Notes: generated by a model from the letters alone, not told the origin. A stretch of DNA of 64,000 nucleotides from Kribbella antiqua (GCF_004345665.1 NZ_SLWR01000001.1:1234169-1298168), one strand, 5' to 3'; numbered from the stretch's first letter, positions 26,251 to 35,111 are shown. A program made the numbers and translations.

Positions 26251-27069
26251 TCAGAGCCGCAGATTCCACGCGTCCGTGCGGAGCGTCGAGACGTGAGTGT
26301 CCACGGTACTGCCTTGCTCTGCCAACCCTTTGACGAGGAGCCGCTCGGCGTCCCGCAACCACGGCCATTCGCTGGCCCAGTGGGCAACGTCGACCAGCGC
26401 GGGCCCCTCGTCGTACGCCCGAGCCTCGGTGGCGGGATGGTGCCGGAGGTCGGCGGTGACGTAGGCGTCGACGCCGGCGGCCCGGACCCGGTCGAACTCG
26501 GAGTCGCCCGCTCCCCCGACGACGGCGACCGTCTCGATCATCCGCGACGGATCTCCAGACACCCGTACGCCGTGCTCCGTCGACGGCAGGTTCTCGGCGA
26601 CTCGTCTGGCGAAGTCCTTCAACGGCTCAGGAGCCGTGAGCGTGCCGATGCGGCCGCCGCCGAGCTCAGGGTTCGACACCAACGGTTTTAGCGGCCGCGT
26701 GTCCTGAAGTCCGACAGCGGCGGCGAGTGCGTCGCTCACTCCGGGGTTGGCGTTGTCGGCATTGGTGTGGCAGACGTGCAACGCCGTACCGCTGCGAATC
26801 AGGTCGTGCACGACTCGGCCCTTGGGCGTGGTCGCCGCGACGCTGTTCACGCCGCGAAGCAGCAACGGGTGGTGCGTCACCAGCAGGTCGTACTCACCGC
26901 TGATTGCTTCATCGACGACTGCCCGCATCGGGTCCACCGCGAACAGAATGCGTCGTACCGGCTGGTCCGGGTCACCCGTGACCAGGCCGACCGCATCCCA
27001 CGACTCGGCCCACGCCGGGTCGTACAACCGGTCGAGTACGGCAATCACGTCTGCGAGCGTCGGAGTCAC
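26251..27069 (-). CDS. Nif3/DUF34 dinuclear metal protein (GTP cyclohydrolase I type 2 homologue)
   Basis: Protein of 272 residues from GTG 27069 (TTG 27078 is an alternative). The NIF3 fold is shown by DPAWAESWDAVGLVTGDPD, VTHHPLLLRGVNSVA (metal His pair), LHVCHTNADNANPGVSDALA, VVGGAGDSEFDRVRAAGVDA, YVTADLRHHPATEA and DVAHWASEWPWLRDAERLL, together giving the metal ligands. The bacterial role is unsettled; it is called a GTP cyclohydrolase I type 2 homologue or a metal insertase candidate. It heads the operon nif3, zinc ribbon, RNaseH/phosphatase. Its upstream region is crowded with palindromes, described separately. Confidence 0.92.
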   Translation of the reverse strand: MTPTLADVIAVLDRLYDPAWAESWDAVGLVTGDPDQPVRRILFAVDPMRAVVDEAISGEYDLLVTHHPLLLRGVNSVAATTPKGRVVHDLIRSGTALHVCHTNADNANPGVSDALAAAVGLQDTRPLKPLVSNPELGGGRIGTLTAPEPLKDFARRVAENLPSTEHGVRVSGDPSRMIETVAVVGGAGDSEFDRVRAAGVDAYVTADLRHHPATEARAYDEGPALVDVAHWASEWPWLRDAERLLVKGLAEQGSTVDTHVSTLRTDAWNLRL

Positions 27070-27552
27070 AGACGTCAACTTACACAGCTTGGATCCGTGG
27101 ATCCTGCCAGCCGCGAGCAGGTGCTCGGCGGAGTGCAGCGCAAGGCGGAGGGCGAGGCTCGGAGTGGGGTTCTCCGTGCCTCGTCCTCCAACGCGGCGAT
27201 GTGCCCGCCGAGTGCCGCGCAGCGCGGCAGGATCCACGGATGCAAGCTGCGGATTGTGGCGGGGGCAGCCGCCCGGTGCCCCCGCCACAATCGTGTCCCG
27301 CCGGTGGGTGGCGCGGTGTGGCCGCCCCGCCTCCTCCGCCACCCACATCCGGCGGTACGTCTCGGCCACAGTCACACAATCAACCGTCCCCAGAACGGTT
27401 GACGCACGCCGTGTCCGAAACGGGTCCGAGGTCGTGTCTGATGGTCCAGCGCCGTAGCGAGCAGGTGCTCGGTGCGGTGCATCGGCGTGCGCCAGTGCGG
27501 CGAGGTGCCGTGCCGAGTGCCGCGCAGTAGGCGGGGGACCATCAGACACGGC
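27070..27552. other. Palindrome-rich intergenic region between nif3 and GH13
   Basis: No protein-like frame. It is almost filled by inverted repeats: element A at 27085-27249, a perfect 15-bp hairpin (ATTGTGGCGGGGGCA/TGCCCCCGCCACAAT, 27253-27291), a hairpin with arms CCGCCGG..GGGTGGCG and CGCCACCC..CCGGCGG (27298-27355), an 8-bp hairpin TCAACCGT/ACGGTTGA (27380-27402), and element E at 27430-27553. The nif3 promoter must be somewhere within it. Confidence 0.85.
27085..27249. repeat. Palindromic element copy A (24-bp arms)
   Basis: The arms at 27085-27108 and 27226-27249 pair at 23 of 24 positions (starting CAGCTTGGATCCGTGG). The interior also pairs imperfectly. It contains GCGAGCAGGTGCTCGG (27113-27128) and GCCGAGTGCCGCGCAG (27207-27222), both found unchanged in element E. 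Confidence 0.85.
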
Positions 27553-27553
27553 C
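27430..27553. repeat. Palindromic element copy E (18-bp arms)
   Basis: The arms at 27430-27447 and 27536-27553 pair at 17 of 18 positions (GTGTCTGATGGTCC core). The interior holds GCGAGCAGGTGCTCGG (27457-27472) and GCCGAGTGCCGCGCAG (27512-27527), identical to element A. The right arm runs into the stop codon of the GH13 gene. Confidence 0.85.
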
Positions 27554-29187
27554 TAAATGAGCCAGGCCGTCGTGGCGCTGGGCAGCTTCTCGCCCTCGAG
27601 CGGACTGCTCGACAGCACGACCGCGGCGTCGGGCAACTCGACCGGAGCCGCGCCGAAGTTGGTGATCGACTGCCATCCACCGGGCCTGATGAAGTGCAGC
27701 ACCGAATCCTCGCTGTCGACCCAGGTCAGCGAGTTGCTCGCCTGCAGACCACGTCGTACGGCGAGGGCCCGGCGGTACAGGCTCAGCGTCGACGCCGGGT
27801 CGCCCTCCTGCGCCTCGACGGAGTACGCACCGAACCACTTCGGCTGGACCAGATGCGAACCGCCCGAGCCGAAGCCGAAGGACAGCCCACCGATGGTCCA
27901 CGGAATCGGAACCCGGCAGCCGTCGCGGCCCTTCTCCGCACCCTTCGACCGGAAGTACGCCGGGTCCTGCAGGTTCGCCGCCGGCAGTTCACCGACCTCC
28001 TGCAACCCGAGCTCCTCACCTTGGTACAGGTACGCCGATCCCGGCAGCGCCAGCATCAGGAGCGTCGCGGCCCGCGCCCGGCGCAATCCGAGCTCGACGT
28101 CGACCGTCGGCTCAGTCCCGTTGCTCAGCAGCCACGCCTTACCGTCCTGCCACAGCCCGGACGGGTCCTTCGGCAGCCCGTACCGGGTCGCATGCCGTAC
28201 GACGTCGTGGTTGGAGAACACCCAGGTCGAGGACGACCCGTTCTGCTCCGCCAGCGCAAGGTTGTCCTCGATCACCTGGCGGAACTTCTCGTACTCGAAG
28301 TCCGCCTGCAGAAGGTCGAAGTTGAACGCCTGCCCAAGCCCTTCCGCACTCGCATACCGCGCCCGCCGCTCGGCCGGCACGAACGCCTCCGCGACCGCCG
28401 ACCGCGGCGGGTCGTAGTCGTTCAGCACCGTCCGCCACTCGCGATAGATCTCGTGTACGCCGTCCTGGTCCCAGAGCGGGTGTTTGCCGTACGACTCGGA
28501 CTGCCGCGGCAGCGTCGTCTTGGACGGGAACGGCTCCGACAGGTCCTTCACCAGCGCGTGCGCCACGTCCACCCGGAAGCCGTCGACACCACGGTCCGAC
28601 CAGAACCGCAGGGTCTGCAGGAAGTCGGCCCGGACCTCCGGGTGCTCCCAGTTCAGGTCGGGCTGCTCGGCCGCGAACATGTGCAGGTACCACTGCCCGT
28701 CCTCGACCTGCGCCCAGGCCGAGCCGCCGAACACCGAATCCCAGTCCGACGGCGGCTGCTCGCCTTCGCCGTCGCCCTCGCGGAAGATGTACCGGTCCCG
28801 GGCGGCTGAACCCTTGTCGGCCGCCAGCGCCTCCTGGAACCACTCGTGCCGGTTGGACGTGTGGTTCGGCACGATGTCGACGATGAGCTTGATGTTCTCA
28901 CCGTGCAGCGCCTCGACCAGCTGGTCGAAGTCGTCCAGGGTGCCGAGCCGCGGATCCACGTCGCGGTAGTCGTCGACGTCGTACCCGCCGTCGGCCAGCG
29001 CGGACGGGTAGAACGGGCTCAGCCAGACCGCGTCGATGCCGAGCTCGGCCAGGTACGGGACGCGGCTGATGATGCCCTGCAGGTCACCGATGCCGTCGCC
29101 GTTGGAGTCCGCGAAGCTGCGCGGGTAGATCTGGTAGACGACGGCCTGTCGCCACCAGTCCGGGTCGGTCGTCGGCGTGCTGGTCAT
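27553..29187 (-). CDS. GH13 alpha-glucosidase / oligo-1,6-glucosidase
   Basis: Protein of 544 residues, cytoplasmic (no signal), of the alpha-amylase superfamily. Conserved regions are seen in order: WRQAVVYQIYPRSFADSNGD, LIVDIVPNHTSN (region I), DGFRVDVAHALVKD (nucleophile Asp, region II), AVAEAFVPAERR (acid/base Glu, region III) and WVFSNHDVVRHATRYG (transition-state Asp, region IV). QPDLNWEHPEVRAD is typical of alpha-glucosidases acting on short malto- or isomalto-oligosaccharides. ATG 29187 was chosen over 29247 because MTSTPTTDPDWWRQAV is the family start and GTGAGG precedes it. It is divergent from a ROK regulator, which probably represses it. Confidence 0.93.
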   Translation of the reverse strand: MTSTPTTDPDWWRQAVVYQIYPRSFADSNGDGIGDLQGIISRVPYLAELGIDAVWLSPFYPSALADGGYDVDDYRDVDPRLGTLDDFDQLVEALHGENIKLIVDIVPNHTSNRHEWFQEALAADKGSAARDRYIFREGDGEGEQPPSDWDSVFGGSAWAQVEDGQWYLHMFAAEQPDLNWEHPEVRADFLQTLRFWSDRGVDGFRVDVAHALVKDLSEPFPSKTTLPRQSESYGKHPLWDQDGVHEIYREWRTVLNDYDPPRSAVAEAFVPAERRARYASAEGLGQAFNFDLLQADFEYEKFRQVIEDNLALAEQNGSSSTWVFSNHDVVRHATRYGLPKDPSGLWQDGKAWLLSNGTEPTVDVELGLRRARAATLLMLALPGSAYLYQGEELGLQEVGELPAANLQDPAYFRSKGAEKGRDGCRVPIPWTIGGLSFGFGSGGSHLVQPKWFGAYSVEAQEGDPASTLSLYRRALAVRRGLQASNSLTWVDSEDSVLHFIRPGGWQSITNFGAAPVELPDAAVVLSSSPLEGEKLPSATTAWLI

Positions 29188-29265
29188 GTGAGCCTCACTC
29201 AGGGTCGGCAGGGGCGGGTCCAGATGTCCGGGCTGTTGCGGCGACATTGCCCGCTCGTTTATATA

Positions 29266-29283
29266 GACTCTAAATTTAGATTC
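29266..29283. promoter_or_regulatory. Palindrome between GH13 and ROK regulator (candidate operator)
   Basis: TCTAAATTTAGA (29269-29280) is a perfect 12-bp palindrome, and two of three flanking bases on each side also pair. It is an AT-rich island in GC-rich DNA and sits midway between the divergent genes, next to a TATATAGACT stretch that could be a -10 region. It is a likely binding site for the ROK repressor. Confidence 0.65.
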
Positions 29284-29333
29284 CGCAGTATTCTGCGCAC
29301 GGCTTCCCGGACAGGTCAAGGGGGATATTTCTC

Positions 29334-30548
29334 ATGGCGAGACCATCGGCGACCCCGCCGACCGCGACACCGCCGATGCTGCGCCGCGTCAACGCGGGCA
29401 AGCTGCTCGGCGTGCTCGCGAAGGGCGGAGTGATGACAGGCACCGGCCTGATCGAGGCGACCGGCCTGACGCGCGCGACCGTGCACGCGGTCTGCAACGA
29501 CCTGATCTCGATGGGCTGGGTGGTCGAGCACGACCCCGGCCGGGACGACAGCTCGGTGGGCCGGCCGTCCCGGCGGTTCGAGTACAACCACCGCGCCGGG
29601 TACGTGCTCGGGATCGACATCGGCGCGGCCAAGACGACCGTGCTGCTCGCCGACCTGCGCGGCGAGACTGTCGCCAAGGCCGGTCGCTCGGTGTACGACG
29701 TCAAGACGGCCGCCGAGCGCACGGAGATCGTCCACGAGACCGTCGTGGAGGCGCTGGCGGCGGCCGACCTGACCGACGGCCGGATCCTCGCGGCCGGAGT
29801 CGGTGTGGCGGCGCCGGTCGATCGCGACGGGAACATCCTGGTGGACGACGAGTTCTGGCGACGCTTCGACGCCGGGCTGGCCGACCGCCTGACCGAGTTG
29901 CACGGCTGGCCGGTGCTGCTCGAGAACGACGCCAACCTGGCCGCCCTCGGGGAGCACTGGCGCGGTGAAGGCCGGAACGTCGGCGACCTCGCCGTACTGC
30001 TGGCGGGTGAGCGGTTCGGCTCCGGGCTGATGGACTCCGGGCGACTCCTGCACGGCAGCCGTGGTGGAGCCGGCGAGATGGTCTTCCTCAAGCTGGTCGA
30101 AGGCGTCGGCGACACCCACGGCATCGCCCGCATCGCCCGCGAACAAGGGGCTGCGGCCGTCGCCGATCCATCCGTCGAGACCGTACTGCGGGAGCTGGCC
30201 GGCGACCGGCCGGTCACCGCGGAGCAGGCGTTCGCGGCCGCGGCCAAGGGCGATGAAGTTGCCCTCGGCATCCTTCAGCAGGTGGCCGACCGTACCGCCC
30301 GGGTCGTCGCGACTCTCGGGATCCTGTTCAATCCCGAGCTCGTCGTCCTGGGCGGTGCGGTCGCCGAAGCCGCGGCCGCGCTGCTACCCGATATCGAGAA
30401 GCAGCTCGCCGGCTTCACCAGCACCCCGCCCCGCGTCGCCGTCTCCCCGCTCGGCGACGCCATCGTGTCGGTCGGCGCCGTACGCCACGCCCTCAACTAC
30501 GTCGAACAACACGCCCTCGATCTGGAACTCGGCCCCAGGAGGACCTGA
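29334..30548 (+). CDS. ROK family transcriptional repressor
   Basis: Protein of 404 residues. The N-terminal winged helix (residues about 15-75) includes GVMTGTGLIEATGLTRATVH and CNDLISMGWV. A sugar-kinase-like ROK domain follows: VLGIDIGAAKTTVLLADLRG, LLENDANLAALGEHW and ILFNPELVVLGGAVAEAAAA. The family zinc motif CxCGxxGCxE is absent; the region reads LHGSRGGAGEMVFLKLVEG instead, so zinc binding is doubtful and kinase activity unlikely. NagC/XylR-type regulators sense sugars or sugar phosphates. It is divergent from the GH13 gene, its probable target. Confidence 0.92.
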   Translation: MARPSATPPTATPPMLRRVNAGKLLGVLAKGGVMTGTGLIEATGLTRATVHAVCNDLISMGWVVEHDPGRDDSSVGRPSRRFEYNHRAGYVLGIDIGAAKTTVLLADLRGETVAKAGRSVYDVKTAAERTEIVHETVVEALAAADLTDGRILAAGVGVAAPVDRDGNILVDDEFWRRFDAGLADRLTELHGWPVLLENDANLAALGEHWRGEGRNVGDLAVLLAGERFGSGLMDSGRLLHGSRGGAGEMVFLKLVEGVGDTHGIARIAREQGAAAVADPSVETVLRELAGDRPVTAEQAFAAAAKGDEVALGILQQVADRTARVVATLGILFNPELVVLGGAVAEAAAALLPDIEKQLAGFTSTPPRVAVSPLGDAIVSVGAVRHALNYVEQHALDLELGPRRT

Positions 30549-30577
30549 TCCGAGAGTGCGGTAACTGCCCGAGCTGG

Positions 30578-31186
30578 TCATGGCGTCGCGCTGCGGGCGG
30601 CCCCGCTCGCGGTGCGGGCGGTCCAGGCGAGCGCGAGTGCGGTCAGGAATGCGCCGGGCGGGTACGCGGCGATCAGGACAGAGACGATCGCGGCCAGCGC
30701 TAGTACGACGCACGCGGGTCGGGCGATGGTCCGTCGACGCCAGCCGGCGATGGCCATGGCGAGCAAGCCGACGCCGCAGAAGACCACCTTGGGCAGCCAG
30801 AATGCGGTGAGGTAACCGCTCGTCGCGTCCTGGAACTGGTCGCCCTGCGCGTCGGTGAGCAGGCCCGAGACGTGACCCATGAACGGGCCGAACGTCCAGG
30901 CACTGGTGGCGACAAACGCGCAGCCGGCGCCGGCGACGTACAAGGCCCACCTGGGCAGCCGCTCGCCCAAGGACGGCAAAGTCAGGGCGAGTGCGACGAA
31001 GCTCAGCGCGGTGATGATCCCGGACACCTGTACGAGCGGGTGTGTCGCGCCTTCCCGCGCGTCGATGTCCGGCATGAAGATGACGCTGGAGATGTAGGCG
31101 GCGGTGCTGATCGCGCCGACAAGCCCGGCCGCGACGGCTGCGGTCCGCGTACTGTCGATCGTGGTCTGTTTGGTGAGCGTGGACAT
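30578..31186 (-). CDS. Hypothetical membrane protein, about six helices
   Basis: Protein of 202 residues with hydrophobic stretches: AAVAAGLVGAISTAAYISSV, VSGIITALSFVALALTLPSL, WALYVAGAGCAFVATSAW, VVFCGVGLLAMAIAGW, VVLALAAIVSVLIAAYPPG and FLTALALAW. I do not recognise a family; DUF998/DUF4386-like organisation is possible. A GAGGGGAC ribosome site precedes ATG 31186. It is convergent with the ROK regulator (29 bases between stops) and divergent from the broken two-component locus. Confidence 0.75.
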   Translation of the reverse strand: MSTLTKQTTIDSTRTAAVAAGLVGAISTAAYISSVIFMPDIDAREGATHPLVQVSGIITALSFVALALTLPSLGERLPRWALYVAGAGCAFVATSAWTFGPFMGHVSGLLTDAQGDQFQDATSGYLTAFWLPKVVFCGVGLLAMAIAGWRRRTIARPACVVLALAAIVSVLIAAYPPGAFLTALALAWTARTASGAARSATP

Positions 31187-31415
31187 GGTCCCCTCCTGGT
31201 GTTCGAACTGACCCGATCAGCATCGGATCGCCCGCTCACCACCACAGCGCCCACAAGACCGAACCTCCCCTTCCGCCACCAGGCTTGATCTTCTGACCCG
31301 TTCCCCCGTACGGCGGAACCGGCGTACCGCCACGCGACGGACCCGCCGGCACCGCCTCCGGCCTTACCCTGCTGACAGGGCGGGAGGAGCAAGCACCACG
31401 ACGGGGAGGGCGGGG

Positions 31416-32677
31416 ATGGTCCCGACACCACGAGCCGAGCAACCACCGCAGTCCGACCTGCCCCCGCTCTCCCCCACCCTGGCGCCTGGGCCGACAACAC
31501 TGCAGCCTTCCGGAGCCGACGAGCCCGCGCCTGCAGTTCACTCCGCCGATGCGGTGTCGGTGCCGGGGTCTGGAGTCGTGGTGGAGTGGGTGATCGATCT
31601 GCTGATGGGGCTGGCGCTGACGGTGCTGGCGGTCGGGAGTGTGATGGTGCCCGATCCGCTGGATGCGCGGCAGTATCCGCCGCCGGACCTCAGGCTGGCC
31701 GGGCTCGCCGTACTGGCCAGTCTTCCGCTGGTGTTGCGGCGGCGGTTTCCGGCGACGGTGCTCGTCGTCTCGCTCGGCGCCTGGCTGACGATCTGGCTGC
31801 TCGGCTGGGCCCAGGGCGTCGTACCGGCTTGCACGCTCTTCGCGCTCTACGCGGCGGCCGCCTACCAACCACTGCGCCGGGCGTTGATCAGCCTTGGCTT
31901 GATGCTTGCCGGCGTGACAGTTGCGGTGCGGCTCGATTCGCCCGAGTACTCGTCCTGGCCGCTTGACCTCGTGTCGCTGGTCGGGTTCAGCCTCGTCTGG
32001 GGGGTGGTCTGTCGGTACGGCGAATCCGGCAGCGGCAGCAGGCCGCCGTACGACGGGCTCTGGAAGCCGAGCGCACTCGGGCGGCGATGGCGGAGCGAGC
32101 CGTGTTCGCCGAGCGGCTGCGGATCGCGCGTGAACTGCATGACGTCGTGTCCCACACCTTGTCGGTGATCGCCGTGCAGTCCGGCGTCGCCCGCCACCTG
32201 CTCGGACCCGATGACAGGGCTGTCGCCCCCGCGCTGACCACGATCGAGGAAGCAAGCCGGACCGCACTCGACGACCTCCGCCGGATGCTCGGCATCCTGC
32301 GCGCCGGTCCCGCGGATCAGGCCTCTCTCGTCCCTAGCCCCGGACTCGACGAGCTCGAACTGCTCGCGTCGACTCACCGCGTCGCCCACGGCCCAGTGAA
32401 GCTCGACCTCGACGTGGGCGAACTGCCGGAAAGCGTGCGGATGACTGTCTTTCGCATCGTCCAGGAAGGACTGACCAACATCCGCAAACGCGCACCGGGA
32501 GCCTCGGCTCAGATCGCCGTACGAGCGTCGAGCAGCGAACTCGTCGTACAAGTGGACAACTCCGCACCTCGGGATCAGGGTTCGCCGAGCGGAGGTGGGT
32601 TCGGGCTGACGGGGATGCGGGAGCGGGTGGGGCTGTTCGACGGACGGCTGGCGGCCGGGCCATCGGCCAACGGTGGT
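31416..32677 (+). pseudogene. Sensor histidine kinase (HisKA_3 type), frameshifted and truncated
   Basis: The N-terminal membrane part (residues 1 to about 200 from GTG/ATG 31416; helices such as VVEWVIDLLMGLALTVLAVG and FALYAAAAYQPLRRALISLG) reads in one frame to about 32020 (SLVWGVVCRY). The rest reads in the -1 frame: IRQRQQAAVRRALEAERT, then ERLRIARELHDVVSHTLSVI (phosphoacceptor His) and the HATPase part GFGLTGMRERVGLFDGRLAA. A one-base loss near 32015-32030 breaks the gene. The end is also missing: after PSANGG the sequence jumps into the response regulator, so the last 10-15 residues are gone. A functional protein is unlikely unless translation restarts at 32087. Confidence 0.82.
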
Positions 32678-33290
32678 ACTCGTGCGGGCAGGCTTTGTTG
32701 CCTTGCTCAACGCCTCGGACGGGATCGAGGTGGTCGGCGAGGCCGGCCAAGGTGAAGAAGGCGTTAGGTTGACCAAGGCAACCAAACCCGACGTCGTGAT
32801 GATGGATGTGCGGATGCCGGTCCTGAACGGAATCGAGGCCACCCGCAGGATCACCAACGATCCGTCGTGCGCGGGGACGCGCGTCGTCGTGCTGACCACT
32901 TTCGGGCTGGACGAGTACGTGTTCGGCGCTCTGCGTGCGGGCGCGACCGGGTTCCTGCTCAAGGACACGCCGCCTGAGCAGCTGCTGCAGGCGATCCGGG
33001 TAGCCGCGGACGGCGAGGCGTTGCTGTCCCCTTCGATCACCCGGCGCCTGATCGAGGCGTTCCCCCAGTCGCCGGAAGCACCTCGCCGTGCCGCACTCGA
33101 TCTCACCGAACGCGAGACCGACGTACTGCGGCTCGTCGCGCGCGGCCTGTCGAACGCCGACATCGCCCGGCAGCTGCAGATCGGCCCGGCAACGGTGAAG
33201 ACCTACGTGAGCAGACTCCTCACCAAGCTGGACGTCGGCACCCGCGTGCACCTCGTCATCGCGGCCTACGAATCCGGCCTGGCGGGTTAG
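32673..33290 (+). pseudogene. NarL-type response regulator lacking its N-terminal strand and acidic pair
   Basis: The open frame from GTG 32673 reads VLVRAGFVALLNASDGIEVV, the phosphoacceptor region PDVVMMDVRMP, LTTFGLDEYVFGALRAGATG, FLLKDTPPEQLL, and an intact LuxR-type helix-turn-helix (LTERETDVLRLVARGLSNAD; GPATVKTYVSRLLTKLDVG). Normal relatives start about ten residues earlier with a strand ending in the Asp-Asp pair that binds magnesium; here those codons are deleted and the kinase tail joins directly. Phosphorylation is therefore probably lost. The DNA-binding domain could still work if the protein is made. It pairs with the broken kinase upstream. Confidence 0.78.
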
Positions 33291-33302
33291 CGGGTTAGCT
33301 AC

Positions 33303-34778
33303 TCAGCGGGTCAGTGCCCGCGCCACGGCCTCGAGGACGATCACGTTGCGACCGGAGGTTGTGGCGGACGCGATGCCGGCGGGGACGAGCGCCTGGTCCT
33401 CGGGGATGCCTGTGCAGAGGACGAAGGCATCGCTTCGACTCTGGAGAAGATGGTCGAGTGCATCGCGCATCCACGGCGTGCGTACGGCGTCCTGGACGGC
33501 GATGAGGAGCGGCCTGTCGGCTGCGGCGGCTGCGGCCTGGGCGATCGCGTCGCCCGACTGCGAACCCCCGCCGCCCAGGCGGTGTTCGCCGCGGAGGACG
33601 ACGCCATCCGACGCTGGGGCGACGCGACTGAAGACCTCGGGGAGCCCAGAGAAATAAGGGTTCCAGGCCGGGTGCACGCCCTGGGTCAGGTCGATGACGT
33701 ACGGTGCCGGGCCGAGAGCCGGGATCGTTTGATTGCCGACAATCCGCGCGGCGACGTCACGGATCGGGGCGCCGTCGAGGCCGGGGTTCCGCGTCCGGGA
33801 CGCGAGGGTGGCGGCGAGGGTCCGGACCCGTTCGGCGGCATCCGCCAGCCGGCCGGCGTCGAGCGTACCGTTGCTGACGGCATCGACCACGCGCGCGGTG
33901 AGGGTGCGTGGGTCCGCGCCGCCGATCGCGATCATGGCAAGGTCGGCACCGGCCCGGATCGAGGCGACCGCGGCGTCCTCGATGGACCGGGTCTTGGTGA
34001 TCGCCTGCATCTCCAGCGCGTCGGTGGTGATCACGCCTTGGAAGCCGAGTTCCTCGCGCAGCAAGCCGGTGAGGATCCGATGCGAGAGGGTGGCCGGCTG
34101 GTCGTCGTACGCGGAGAAGATGATGTGTGCGCTCATGACGACGTCGGCGCCGGCCGCGATGGTCGCCTGGAACGGCGCGAGTTCGACCGCGCTGACCTCG
34201 TCGATCGAGCGGTCGACGCGGGGCAGGTCGAGGTGCGAGTCGACGGAGACGTCGCCGTGGCCCGGGAAGTGTTTCGGGCAGGCGGCGATCCCGGCCTCGT
34301 GGACGCCCTCGACGAAGGCGACGCCGTGCCGCGACACCACGTCGGCGGTGGTGCCGAACGAGCGGGTGGAGATGATCGGGTTCGCCGGGTTGCTGTTCAC
34401 GTCGACGGACGGCGCGAGCATCAGGTCGATCCCGAGCGACGCGAGCGTGGCCGCGGCGTCCCGGGCGGACGCCCGGGTCAGGTCGACGTCGTCGAGGTCG
34501 CCCAGCGACCGCGGCGAGGCCAGCGGCCACGGGTTCGCCGGGGCAAGATGACTGAACTCGCCGCCCTCATGGTCGATCGCGATGATCAAATCCGGCCGCT
34601 CCGCCCGCAGCGTCGCAGTCAACGCCGCCACCTGATCGGAGTCCGCGACGTTCCGGGTAAACAAGATCACCGCCCCAAGCCCCGCCCCAACCGCTCGCCG
34701 CAGCTCATCGGTGGCAACAGTCCCCTCAAACCCAACAACCAACGCGCCACCCGCATCCCGCACCAACTCATCACTCAT
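33303..34778 (-). CDS. GH3 beta-N-acetylhexosaminidase (NagZ-like)
   Basis: Protein of 491 residues from ATG 34778, which removes an Arg/Gly-rich shadow of about 80 residues upstream. The GH3 barrel shows VILFTRNVADSDQVAALTA, LIIAIDHEGGEFSHL (substrate Asp), the NagZ signature KHFPGHGDVSVDSHLDLP (loop with the catalytic His and Asp) and GVITTDALEMQAI (nucleophile Asp region). A second domain (about residues 350-491; LLIAVQDAVRTPWMRDALDH) resembles the GH3 C-terminal domain. No signal peptide is visible. It probably removes terminal GlcNAc from muropeptides or chito-oligosaccharides. It is divergent from the GH38 operon. Confidence 0.92.
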   Translation of the reverse strand: MSDELVRDAGGALVVGFEGTVATDELRRAVGAGLGAVILFTRNVADSDQVAALTATLRAERPDLIIAIDHEGGEFSHLAPANPWPLASPRSLGDLDDVDLTRASARDAAATLASLGIDLMLAPSVDVNSNPANPIISTRSFGTTADVVSRHGVAFVEGVHEAGIAACPKHFPGHGDVSVDSHLDLPRVDRSIDEVSAVELAPFQATIAAGADVVMSAHIIFSAYDDQPATLSHRILTGLLREELGFQGVITTDALEMQAITKTRSIEDAAVASIRAGADLAMIAIGGADPRTLTARVVDAVSNGTLDAGRLADAAERVRTLAATLASRTRNPGLDGAPIRDVAARIVGNQTIPALGPAPYVIDLTQGVHPAWNPYFSGLPEVFSRVAPASDGVVLRGEHRLGGGGSQSGDAIAQAAAAAADRPLLIAVQDAVRTPWMRDALDHLLQSRSDAFVLCTGIPEDQALVPAGIASATTSGRNVIVLEAVARALTR

Positions 34779-34920
34779 GCCCCACACCCTCTCCCGCCCA
34801 AGCCCCCACCGCCACCCGAATCCGAACCTCAATCGCTCACCAACCCCACCCGCCCCGGGCCTCCAACGCCCACCAACCTCCCCCCCCCCGCCTCCGTCGC
34901 TCACCAACCACACCCGACCC

Positions 34921-35020
34921 GGGCGTCCGGCACTCACCAACCTCGGCCGGCGTGCCCTCGCCACGCTCAGCCGACGGCGCCGGGCCGGCCTTCGCCGCAG
35001 TTCGTGAGTGCCGGACGTCC
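34921..35020. repeat. Long-arm palindromic element (21-bp arms)
   Basis: The arms at 34921-34941 and 35000-35020 pair at 19 of 21 positions, with an unbroken 14-bp core CGTCCGGCACTCAC/GTGAGTGCCGGACG. The spacer is 58 bases. It is similar in layout, but not in sequence, to the elements at 27 kb and 41.9 kb. Confidence 0.75.
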
Positions 35021-35098
35021 GCCTCCGCACCTAGGCCGGGCGCGGCGTGGCGGCGGTCGTGGGGGGCTCAGGCGGGCGGGACAGAGCTGTCACGGAGT

Positions 35099-35111
35099 GC
35101 TAATTATTAGC
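35099..35111. promoter_or_regulatory. 13-bp palindrome upstream of GH38
   Basis: GCTAATTATTAGC is a perfect palindrome around one T, AT-rich in a GC-rich region, 167 bases upstream of the GH38 start. It is a candidate regulator binding site. Confidence 0.45.
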
